A stretch of DNA of 64,000 nt, taken from the NCBI GenBank assembly GCA_029990175.1, contig JARKIP010000053.1, forward strand, positions 17,316,001-17,380,000, given 5' to 3'. The stretch comes from Petunia secreta (Eukaryota; Streptophyta; Magnoliopsida; Solanales; Solanaceae). Below the pieces are notes generated by a model. It did not search any database, was not told the origin of the DNA, and worked only from the letters and a program-made list of their open reading frames with translations. Both the position numbers and the translations under genes were made by a program. Below are positions 11,662 to 22,077 of the stretch, in pieces (the stretch's first letter is position 1; each line of letters starts with the position of its first letter).

Positions 11662-12129
11662 TTGCCAGAAGGAATGCAGCTAACTTCCAGACCATATAGA
11701 TATAGAGTCATCCCGATGTGAGACATCTAAGAAGCGAAAAAAGCATATACATCTCCTGAAAGAAGCAAAATTAGCCTATATAATATCAAGACCAACAACG
11801 GTGGCCTCTTTGAATAAAAGCTGGCTCACCAAACTGGCTGGAACATCATCGCTCCTCAATCGTGTTGCTGATTGGGTCCTAGCGCAGAATCTGCCGAAAC
11901 AAAAAGACACAGCAATAAACAAAGAGCGAGTGAGTCATAAGGACTCAATAAGTGAAGAATAACAATCGAACTCGAGGGATATATACGGTAGTTCAGGAGA
12001 ACAGAATAATAGCAACCAAACAGATAAACCAACCACAGATAAACAATGTAACAAGTCCATACAGCTCACAAAACACACATAAGATATGTAATGAATGTTT
12101 TATGATGTAACTGGATCACATGTATCCAA

Positions 12130-12240
12130 AATCTATATCCGGTGTGGAACTCTCATCGACTACTAGGAGCCATATGCAATGATAATCCTTCACCAGCGCA
12201 GGACTCTCATCGACTGTCGGGAAATATATATAAACCCATA
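12130..12240 (-). repeat. About two units of the 54-bp LTR repeat
   Basis: Contains two copies of the GTCGATGAGAGT-type unit in inverted orientation to the six-copy array at 62852-63166. Shows that the two LTRs share the repeat but differ in copy number. Confidence 0.75.
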
Positions 12241-12888
12241 ACTGGAGTAGAATAGTCCTATTCTCAATGTAAAACCAATAACAAGTTATAATATATAACA
12301 TACAGTGTAAACCCGAAGCTAAGGTGTACAAAGAACGTCTATCAGTTTCTACACACATAAGAAATACGTGGCAGATTATCCATAAGGCCAAAGGCCGTCA
12401 AAGAAATGGATACTATCACTTACCTCAAGTCGTTGGTCAATATCGCTGCTGCACAACCTTCTTTCTTTTTCCATGTCCCTTAAAACGATCCAATTCTGAG
12501 CCAAAATAAGTGCTTGGAGAAGGAATATCTAACCTTTATACGGAAAATAAAGGAAAATTACCAAAATACTCCTGAGCTGGACATAAATGAAAGTCCATAA
12601 ACTATATATTTTCGGACTCCTCATAGTCCCACGAGTCCAAATACATCATTAATTTTGATATTGAGTTCAATTTCACTAAATTCCCTAATTTCATAAACTT
12701 AAGGGTTCTAACCCAATTTTCTTAATTCAATTTCAAGAAATTCTTAATCAAAAATCATGAATTATATAATTGAATGATATAGGATTGATACCTTATCAAA
12801 ATCCATAGTTTGGTACTTGAAATTTGCTTTAGAACCTACCTAGACTTGATGGAATTGATTTAGAATGGAAAATAGCCGACCAAAGGGC

Positions 12889-12898
12889 CTTTTATACC
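12889..12898 (-). promoter_or_regulatory. LTR TATA box
   Basis: GTATAAAAGG on the minus strand, inside the degenerate gypsy LTR and upstream in the sense of transcription. Typical U3 promoter core. Confidence 0.55.
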
Positions 12899-13249
12899 CT
12901 CTCCAACATGTTTTATTGCAAGAAAATGCACCAGCAATAGCTGGTGAGACGTTTTAAGTCCAACCATGTCAAAATGACCAAACCAAAACCTTCTACGAAA
13001 ACCTACCAGACGAGGTCTGAATCAATTCACATTTTTCTGACAGGTCCTAATGGATCTGACGAAGCTTTTAAGACTGTCGGCATGCTAATTGGAGTCCTAA
13101 CTCCTGAAACGACTAACTTCAGTCGTTCCATTCTCCTCCACTTAGACTCTTGTTTGTCTACAAATGGACTAGAGTCTGGAGTAGATTTCACACAATTAAT
13201 GAGAATGCTTACACAAACTTTCAACAACTATTTATCTACTACTACATCA

Positions 13250-15985
13250 TTACGGAGCCAGAATTACAAACAATGATGAGAGGTGAGGATACCTCTCATG
13301 CATACTGGACTCAAGCTCCCAAGTGTCCTCCTCGTGAGGACGATTACAACATTGCACTCAATCCATCAAAATCTTCTTTGAACGAAGCTCTTAGACATCT
13401 CTAGCAACTAAGGAAATTAGATTTCCTCATGGGCTAGATTCACATCTAGTTGAGCAGAATCCAATTCAATCACCTCGGAAGTATCCCAGATACATTTCCA
13501 GAGCATGGAGTCATGGAAGAGCGGATGGACTAGCATAGATGCTGGCAAATCAAGCCCACAAACCACCTTAAATATACACTTCTCGGTACGGAAGGGACCA
13601 ATGAACCTGGAGCTGAGCTTCCATTTCTTCCCAAATCTCTTAACACCCTGCATCGGCGACACTTTCAGAAATACCATGTCATCGACCTGCAACGCTAGCT
13701 CCCGGCTCCTCCAGTTCGAGTATGAGATATGCCTGCTCTGAACAGACCACAGACGATCCTGAATAACACGAACAACATCAAGAGTCTGATGAACCATCTC
13801 TGAACTAATCACCTCAAAATCTCGAGACTCAAACCAACCGATCAAAGTACTACATCTACGGTCATACAAGGCCTCAAATAGAGCCATGTGGATGGAGGAT
13901 TGATGGCTATTATTATAAGAAATTTCTGCTTAGGCCAAATGATCATCCCAATGGCCTCCGAAGTCCAATGCACAAGCTCGCAACATATCCTCCACAACCT
14001 GAATAACTCGCTCGAACTAACCATTAGTCTGAGGATGGAATGTCGTACTGTGTTGCACCTGGGTCCTCAACTCCCTCTGAAAAGACTGCTAGAATTGGGA
14101 AGTAATTTGGAAACCATGATCCAATATGATAGACACAGGAGTGGCACGCAGCCTAACCAGTTACTCAATGAAAATTCGAGCCAATCTCTGAGATAAATCA
14201 GTAGTCTTCACGAGGATGAAGTAAGCTGATTTAGTCAGTCTATCAACAATAACCCAGACCGAATAATGTCAACAGATGGTCTTTGGTAGACCAACTACAA
14301 AATGCATGGTGATATGCTCCCTTTTCTACTCTAGAATAGGTAATGCCTGAGCCAACCCTACAGCTCTCTGGTGCTCAAACTTAACATGTTGACAGTTCAA
14401 CCAACAAGACACATAAACAAAAATGTCCCTCTTCATCTCCTTCCACCAATATAGCTCTCAGAGGTCCTGATACATCTTAGTAATGCCAGAATGAATAGAA
14501 TAACACGAGCTATGAGCCTCGCGGAGCACTGACTGCCTCAGATATCCAACATCAAGGATATAGAGTCTGTCATTAAATTGAAGAATGCCATATGAATCAA
14601 GCTCGGAAGAAGGAACTCCTCCACTTAAGATACAACCATACAACTCCTGCAGATGAGGATCCTTAAACTGCCTTTCCTTAATCTCACTGACTAAGGAAGA
14701 CTGAGCTGCAGTATATGCCAAGACTTGGCTAGAGTCTAGTCAAGGAAATCTTAAATCGAAGTCACCAAGGGACTGCAACTCTCAGGCCAAAGGTCTCATG
14801 TCAGCATAAAGAAAAGCCATGCTGCTCGTGGACTTCCTGCTTATAGCATCTGCTACTGCATTCGCCTTCCCATGATTATAGCGGATAGTAAGATCATAAT
14901 CTTTTATTAACTTAAGCCATCTTCACTGTCGGAAATTAATAAGCCATCTTCACTGTCGGAAATTAAGATCCTTCTGAGATAAAAGATACTGCAAGCTCTT
15001 GTGATCAGTGTACACCTCACAAGGTTCGCCATAAAAATAATGCCTTAAGATTTTTAATGCAAAGACCACAGCTGCCAACTCTAGATCATATGTCGGATAA
15101 TTCTTCTCATTTACCTTCAGCTCCATGGAAGCATAGGTGATCACCTTCCCGTGCTACATAAGAACACATCCAAGATCCACACGAGATGCATCGTAATAGA
15201 CTACAAATCCACCAGTGCCAGAAGGAAGAGATGGCACTGGAGCTGAAGTCAATAAGGCCTTAAGCTTCTAAAATCTCGCCTCACATTCATCGGACCAACA
15301 GAACTGAACCGCCTTCTGAGTTAGGCGAGTCAAGAGAGCTGCAATAGAAGAAAACTTTTCAACAAATCGCCGATAGTAACCTGCCAAGCCAAGAAAACTA
15401 TGAATCTCCATCGAAGTTGTAGGACGAGGCTAATTCTGCACTACCTCAATCTTTTTCGGGTTCACTTTAATACCTTGAGTGGATATTACATGACCCAAGA
15501 ATACCATAGAATCAAACTCGCAATTCGAGAACTTAGCATACAACTTATGATCACAGAGAGTTTGACGAACCATCCACAAATGATAATCATGCTCTTCGCG
15601 GCTGGGAGAATAGATAAGAATGTCATCGATGAAGAAAATAATAGAGGAATCAAGAAACGGCTTGAATACCCGTTTCATGAGATCTATAAAGGCTGCAGGG
15701 TCATTAGTTAGCCCAAAAGACATAACTAGGAATTCATAAAGGTCGTAACAAGTCCTAAAAGCAATCTTCAGGATATCTGACTCCTGAATCTTCAACTGAT
15801 GATTGCTAGACCACAAATTGATCCTAGAAAAGTATCTGGCACCCTGAAACTGATCAAACAAATCATCCATATGGGGAAAAAGGTACTTGTTCTTGATGGT
15901 GACCTTATTTATCTGACAATAATTAATACATATTTGCATAATCCCATCTTTCTTCTTCACAAATAGAACTAGAGCACTCAAACAT
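13250..15985 (-). pseudogene. Ty3/gypsy pol (Tekay/Del-like), 5'-truncated
   Basis: In order on the minus strand: reverse transcriptase from VLFVKKKDG (near 15960) with FIDDIL catalytic box near 15620; RNase H (YTDHKSLQYLL near 15010); integrase zinc-binding region (EAHSSCYSIHSG); integrase C-terminus (VGD-like VDDMVFLKVSPMQGVKRFGKKWK, ending in EDTWELESSMHERYP). Frames change several times and no intact ORF remains. It begins abruptly inside the reverse transcriptase next to Tat-type sequence at about 15985, so gag and protease of this element are missing. A 27-bp exact tandem duplication lies inside its RNase H region. The LTR-like DNA at 11700-13249 follows it. Confidence 0.85.
14913..14966. 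repeat. Exact 27-bp tandem duplication
   Basis: Unit TAAGCCATCTTCACTGTCGG plus 7 bases, starting at 14913 and again at 14940. It is in-frame length (9 codons) and lies within the decayed RNase H of the gypsy pol. Confidence 0.92.
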
Positions 15986-17690
15986 AATATGTACGGCTCC
16001 TCGATGTGCACTTCTTCAAGCTCAGGTTCAGGTTTGGGTATTGTGGGTACCCACACTTGCCTCCCCTTTGCTTCCTTGAAGATGCGCTTCCAGTCAGGAC
16101 AAGATTTAGCAGGGCATGTGGGTTGCTTCTTTGCAATTAACATATATGGTCTCGCGAAATTCTCGAGATGGCACTCCCCAATTAGACATCACATGCTCCC
16201 AGACCATGTTTTTCCCCTTGTGGCCTTTGCCTCTGCCATCCCAATAAGCACTGTAAAAGTCTATCCTTTTCCACATTTCTAGCAAGACCATGTTGAATTT
16301 AGAAATTATATATGCAGAGTCTCCCTCTTGTGTTGTGCTCGTGCTCCCCCTGTAACTTCCCTTGTGGTTCTATTTTCTATGCTTCTTGCCATAGTTCTTG
16401 CGAGGACCTGCCTGGTAACCATGTATTGCTCCTACAAGCTCCACTGTATAGATGGTTTGCCCGTCTGGGACATTTCCCTTGATTGCTGGTATAGTCTACT
16501 CATTATAAATAGAATTGCTTCCTCCACCAAATACTACCACCTCTTTGTTGTCCCATTCAAACTTCAGCATCCAATGCAGAGTGGAAGGGACCACCCTTGC
16601 CATGTGGATCCGTGGTCTTCCTAACAACAGATTGTAAGAAGCAGAGATGTCTATGACGTGAAACTTAGCTATAAAGTCAACGGGATCAACCATGATTGGT
16701 AAGTCAATTTACGCTATGGTGCTTTTGTGCGAGCATCAAATACTTTCACCTTTATGTCGCTTTCGCTAATATCACATTTCTCAATCCTCATTCTCTTCAT
16801 AGTGATGATGGGCAGATGTACAACCCGGAGCCTCCGTTAATCAACACTCTTCCTATGAACCATTCTTTGCACTAAATAGTGATGTGCAAAGCCTTGTTAT
16901 GCCCGAGCCCCTCTAGCGGTAACTCATCTTCATGGAAGGTAATTCAGTTGGACTCCAGAACTTGCCCAACCAGGCTAGCTAAATTCTCATCAGTGGTGTC
17001 CATTTGCACATGTGTCTCATCCAACACCTTCATCAATGCCTTTTTGTGACTTACTGAGTTCACCAGCAGACAAAGTATAGAAATTTGAGTTGGAGTCTTG
17101 CCCAATTGCTCAACCACAGAATAACCATTTGCCTGCACCTTCTTCCAAAATTCATCAGATTCCTCTTCACTAACCCTTTTCCTAGTCTCCTTTTCTCTAT
17201 GAGCAATATTCTCGAGAGTGTAGATTCTCCCAGTTCTGGTCATTCCTTGTGCCACAACGGTTCCAACCAATGTCTTTTCGTTTATTTTTTTTCTTAGCTT
17301 CGTAGTCCCAGGGTACCGCTTTGTCATTAGAGAGTAGAACCATGTCCACGTGGAACTGGGAAGCTACTTCCACTTCAATAAGAACATGTGCTTCAGCAGC
17401 GTGTGCAACAGAGGTGGATCCTGGTGTGGCTTCCTTTGCTTTACCAATGGTTTCTTCTAGATTGTAGTTGGCTTCAAACTCGATCAGGTTTACCTTGTTA
17501 TCCTTATGATCTGATAGAGAATTGTTGTGCACATTAGGAGCCTTCAAATGTATCACCTTCTGGTTGATCAGATCATGTATCTTGTCTCTTAAGGCAAAAT
17601 ATTTTTTCGTGTCGTGCCCTAGCCTTCAAGAGTGATAAGCACACATTTTAGAATGGTCAGAGAATAGCGAGGGATTTTCAAGCATTCTGA
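15986..17690 (-). pseudogene. Ty3/gypsy Tat-like gag-end and protease region
   Basis: Starts with a zinc-knuckle-like CAYHS-x-GHDT-KKYFALRDKI block near 17640 (the usual last Cys replaced), then the stretch GMTRTGRIYTLE, the EFWKKVQANGYSVVEQL-x-KTPTQIS motif (17100-17200), and the protease-region hallmark FHVIDISASYNLLLGRPRIH near 16600. It ends with VPTIPKPEPELEEVHIEEP near 16010. These are characteristic of Tat-lineage (Ogre/Retand-type) polyproteins. Several frame changes and stops break it. At about 15985 it switches without a gap to Tekay-like reverse transcriptase, so its own reverse transcriptase is absent. Confidence 0.78.
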
Positions 17691-17874
17691 AGGGTATCAG
17701 ATCAATATGTCATGCTAGTTTGATTCTTTCAAAGAGTTGGGTCTAGGATTCAGCTAGAGCTGTTTAGGTTCTTTTAGGCTTTTAGTGGTTGTCTAGACGA
17801 GGTCTAAGAGGGAAGGTATTGGGATAGGCCAAAGCAGCATAAAGTTCAACTTTGTTGTCTCAGTTAAGATAGAA

Positions 17875-18700
17875 CTATCTTGTTGTCCATCTCTCCAATA
17901 TCCTTAGTATTGTTTCCATCGTAGAGATATCTATGTCATCCATTTCTACATAAAAACTCCGCCCTTCCTCTAGTCCGGGAGTTCCTTGTATCATGCCTAC
18001 CTTTTTAAGAATGTTTAGTGGGATGTAGTGATGAGTTCCCCAGAACCCGATCAGTGTTACAAATGTAGCGTGATCGCTTTGTATGGAGATCCTAAAGCAG
18101 GCATAGTATTTTATCGCCCATTGTACCTTCTTCTCTTGCAACTGGTTTAGTTCGTCAAACCAACCACTCATATTTGAAGGCTTCTCCTATTGCACTGTGT
18201 TAGCCATGCGGGTAATAAGTGTTTAGTGCCATCGGGTCTCTTAGCTAGGGTGTATATGGGCCTATCTCAAACTTTTGGAGATGTTCGATTAGCCATATTT
18301 GCAATAAGAGATTACACCCCTCAAAGTAATCCGCTCCCTTCTTGTACTTGGTCAAAGCTCGGTAAATGTCTCCTACTATCATTGGAACTAATCCAATCTC
18401 GTGCTTGTATATGCCTCTACGCAACTTCTCAGCCACATATTCCATCCTTGTGTAAATTTTCCCTCTCTTTTCGGGGAATATTACGGCCCCCCAGAAAGAG
18501 ATGGTGAAAGCAAATGACTCAATCCAACCCTAGTCTTTAACATCTGAATGACCTTGATATTCATATCTGATGGGTGTGTCTCCAAACCCGGAGTATAGGA
18601 CTTCCAAAGTAACCTTTGCATCTCCGATTCCTTCATAGTATGGTGCAAGTGGAACTTGCAGGAAATCAAAGAAATCTTTGGATTCTATTTTTCACGAATT
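17875..18700 (-). pseudogene. DUF7745-like (retroelement-associated) ORF, copy 1, broken
   Basis: N-terminal part (18245-18445) has GLVPMIVGDIYRALTKYKKG and FEGCNLLLQIWLIEHLQ. C-terminal part (17875-18171) has KKVQWAIKYYA, TLIGFWGTHHYIPLNILKK. The order and motifs resemble the plant-specific DUF7745 proteins found as companions of retroelements. Function unknown. Frames are interrupted. It lies upstream of the Tat-like gag on the same strand, the position where Ogre-like elements carry an extra ORF; that link is inference. Confidence 0.5.
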
Positions 18701-19614
18701 TATCATAGTCACTGATCCAGATGCCAATCTAGAAGAACTCCCAACCTCTTCCAACATTGGTGCCTAATCGACACTGTTGAAATGAAAAACATATCTCTTG
18801 TTAATCAATACTGTTGAAATGAAAAACGGATCTCTTATAGCCCCAAAAGTGAGTAGCTGCTTCAACCAGACTGGGCACTGCCTTGTATCACATGAGAGAC
18901 ACCAAATATCCTAGCATCACCCAAACTCGATGCTCGCTTGATTCAGTCAAATCCTCCTACTAGAGCTTGAGTAAATAGGGAACTTTGGAAACTGAGTCAA
19001 ATTGAAGCAAGTCTTTACCAGCCATGTTTGAGATAAAAAAAAAGATCAAAAATATTCCTAGCATTTTGATTAAACTCAAGCAAGCAATAAACATTTGGCG
19101 CAAACACTTTCAAATCGATGCATATAATAATACAATGGGTTGTAATCCCTTTTGACGTTTGGACAAGGTTTACTAATAGACGTAGCCTTTTCTAAGTTTG
19201 GATGGTTTTAAAATTAAACGTGCAAGTGCCAACCATTTGTTGTCAACTGACAACCCCAAAATGAAATGGTAATACTCTTATAGATGAACTGAGTTTGATT
19301 ACACGATGAAAAGAAACACAAAATAGCAAATCTATCCTACAGCTCTGGGTCTTCTGGCTCTTCAGTTCTACAGCATCAGACGCTCACAAGCTCTTTTTTT
19401 TTTCAATATCTAATTGTGCAACGATCAAGTAATCCATGGCCAACAATTTTCCAACTCGGTCTCGTTGGTTGTAACTTTCTGTGTACTTTTCTTTGAAACC
19501 AATCTCGTTTATTGTATCATGATAAGTTTTTCACCTCATGTATGTGCCTCTTTCATTCTCCTTTCCTTAGCTTCTCAGACATCTTCAACTTCTTTGTCAA
19601 CCATTCATTTTGTA

Positions 19615-20446
19615 CTAGTTTTCAGCTTCTTTGTCTTTAACTGCTCCTAGCACATCTGGTTTAGGCATGTGAGCATTTTTCATATTTGCACACAACCACT
19701 CTAAGTAGCCAACTCCATAGCATGCGTGATATCTGTCTGGTTCAATTGTACTTTCTTCGGCAAATCTTTTTCTTTCCATATCTTGCAGATTTCTAGCACA
19801 AAAAATGTTATCTTCTTTACAGTCGACTTGAAATCGAGCCATGTCTCCTATCATGGTATGTCTTGCCTTCTTCCTGCTTGCCTTAAGGCTCTAATAGGCA
19901 CATAAGGCTAGAGACCACGTGACTCATAAGAACCACAAATGATTTCATCTTGTATCGAAGTAACACTCGCTGAGATGGGAACCAAGGGTACATCCCCTGT
20001 ATGTCTCATAAGAACCACAAATGATTTCATCTTGTATCGAAGTAACACTCGCTGAGATGGGAACCAAGGGTACATCCCCTGTATGTCTTCATGTTTCAAG
20101 TTCTCCAACAACACGTAAAACTCGTGGGTAGTTCTAGGTTCTTGGAACTTCTTGATGCCATAATGTTGAGCCAGGATGTGATTCGAACAACTCATGTTGT
20201 AGAACTCTTGACTTGCATTTGATTTCTTTTGAAGGTGTTCTGTCAACCTCACTTGTAATAACAAGTTGCAACCTTCGAAATGCTGAGCTCCATTTCTACA
20301 TTTTCCCAAAGCCCTAAGAATATCTGGTAAGACCGTAAGAACCATGGTGCACTTTTTACCCTTGATACCGCAAAACAAGGCATGTGTGAAATAAACCAAT
20401 TTATTGTTAGTCTAATAGTGCGCTCCTTACGGGAACATAACAACAC
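19615..20446 (-). pseudogene. DUF7745-like ORF, copy 2, broken
   Basis: Has MVLTVLPDILRALGKCRNG and FEGCNLLLQVRLTEHLQKK, closely parallel to copy 1, then a long downstream part (KKFQEPRTTHEFYVLLENLKH) and a C-terminal coil (19615-19854) ending VGYLEWLCANMKN. Contains an exact 82-bp tandem duplication that disrupts it. The same strand and the 2-kb spacing from copy 1 suggest a duplicated module or two nested elements. Confidence 0.5.
19924..20087. repeat. Exact 82-bp tandem duplication
   Basis: Two identical 82-bp units start at 19924 and 20006 (TCATAAGAACCACAAATG...). 82 is not a multiple of three, so it shifts the frame of the DUF7745-like sequence around it. Zero differences implies a recent event compared with the decay around it. 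Confidence 0.93.
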
Positions 20447-21105
20447 CCAAAAATGCTACCGAGAAGCCAAAATCCTTTTACTTTTCCAATCATGATAAGA
20501 TGGAAATTCGCTCTTATGTTTTACAAAACCTCATTCATAACCAAACCTCTCGCACAAGTATATGCAAGTAAATTTTGACCTTTCCAAAAATTCAGACACT
20601 CATTTGCTTGCAACCTAATACCTCTCGGAACTCTATTTCGGTAGGTTTTCGGGGCACAGTAACTATAGCAACTTCCCACTTGAGATCCTTCCGTCAAAAC
20701 CTTGGGTCTTTGACGAAACCTTTAATTTCTTTCAACAACGGTGTCATTTCAAACTCCCCAAACCTAAAGACATTTCTATCAGTGTCCCATAAATAGGTAG
20801 CGGCTTCAATGATGAACCTATTCGGTTCCACATTCATCAACAAAGGTAAATAACCCAAAGTTTGCTTAATTCAAATTGCCCCGATTCTCCCAAGTTTCTC
20901 TACCATGATATTTATTTCTCTTGGATGTCAAAAACCATGTCAAATGGAAGGTACCCTTTGTGACCCATGACACTCTGCAAAAAAGAAAATTAACTGCTAC
21001 CATTAGGTGCAACCCTCCTTTTTTTTAGAACAAATGGTGTACACTTGGTATATTTGATTTTAAAAATAATGCACACATAGTCACATCCAAGCGTGCCTTG
21101 GGGTT

Positions 21106-22019
21106 TGTTGAGAGCTGAGCTGGTTTTGAAGTATGACAAACGGAAGGACTTAGAGGTTCCCACGAAGAACCTAGTCCTTGTAATGAAGGGCACGATTGAT
21201 CACGTTTGATCGAAAAGAACTACGGGTTGCAAATCCCTGCGGAACTAGGAGTAATGGCGCGTGAATGAATATGCATCCTAGTCAGACTAAAAGAGGCGGT
21301 GCCCAGGCTGTATCTTCGAAGTGTGAAAGGGAGTTGGACTTCAACAAGAAAAAGAGTTACTGGGAATCCTGACTTACCATAATTAAAAGGATTCCTTGTA
21401 GAACTCAACTAGGGTTTCAAGACCCGTATAAATACAAGTAGTGGAGACAGCCGTAGAGTAGTGATTCACAAACAGAGAGTTGAGAGCATACAAAGGCGAT
21501 CTAGCATCTTTCTACATGAGTAAACTGGAGAAGACAACTTCAGTGCATGCAGTGTATTGAGTCTAGATATTCTGTCTAGGTTCATCGAGTTGTAAGTTGT
21601 CTTAGTTCGAGCATTCATAGTTTTACCTATTGGCTTATTACAGAAGTGTATGTATTAAGTGAACTCTTGTGTAATTACTGGAAAGCTAGACTTTAGCTTT
21701 GAGTAGTGATTAGGGTCTAGAGTGTAGGCCCTTGGTTACAGAGTTTGTAATCAGAAACGTTGCTCTTGTGTTAGTGGATTCAGTTCTAAATTCCCAGAGT
21801 GTGGGTCATGGTTTTTCTCCCTTGAGCAAGGAGTTTTCCACGTAAAATCCTTGTGTCTTCTGTGTGTGTGTTGTGGTGAGTTGTAGTGTTTGAAGTAATA
21901 TAAAAGCTAAGGTAAGAACTAGGTTCTATGTCAGAAGAACCAGGTTCTTATAACGAAAACCGGTAGACACTATTCAACCCCCCCTACTAGTGTCTTTAGG
22001 AGGTGCATAGAGTATAACA
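21106..22019 (+). repeat. 5' LTR of sirevirus element 1
   Basis: Begins TGTTGAGAGCTGAGCTGG and ends AGAGTATAACA. Same length as the 3' LTR. Contains TATAAATACAAG near 21427 as probable promoter core. Confidence 0.95.
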
Positions 22020-22021
22020 AG

Positions 22022-22033
22022 TGGTATCAGAGC
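22022..22033 (+). promoter_or_regulatory. Primer-binding site (initiator tRNA-Met)
   Basis: TGGTATCAGAGC two bases after the 5' LTR, the standard complement of the 3' end of plant initiator tRNA-Met used to prime minus-strand synthesis. Confidence 0.95.
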
Positions 22034-22077
22034 GGGTCTTCTTGTGAAAGATTAACACCTTGAGAAGGATCAGAATC

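Larger units (their letters stand above)
11700..13249 (-). repeat. Ty3/gypsy 3' LTR (minus orientation), degenerate
   Basis: Read on the minus strand, this stretch is collinear with the solo LTR at 60741-63872. A TTATTGAGTCCTTATGACTCAC stretch near 11930 matches the one near 63448. The 54-bp repeat at 12130-12240 matches the array at 62852-63166. AAAGGCCGTCAAAGAAATGG near 12390 matches a stretch near 62200. A TATAAAA box lies at 12890-12896 within GGGTATAAAAGGCC. It sits just beyond the end of the pol gene at 13250, as a 3' LTR should. Both ends are too worn to fix. Confidence 0.65.

Noticed and set aside
11501..11726. Overlapping ORFs with RERERE and SLSLSL runs on both strands
   Set aside because: Translations of the AG/CT and AT tracts of the compound microsatellite.
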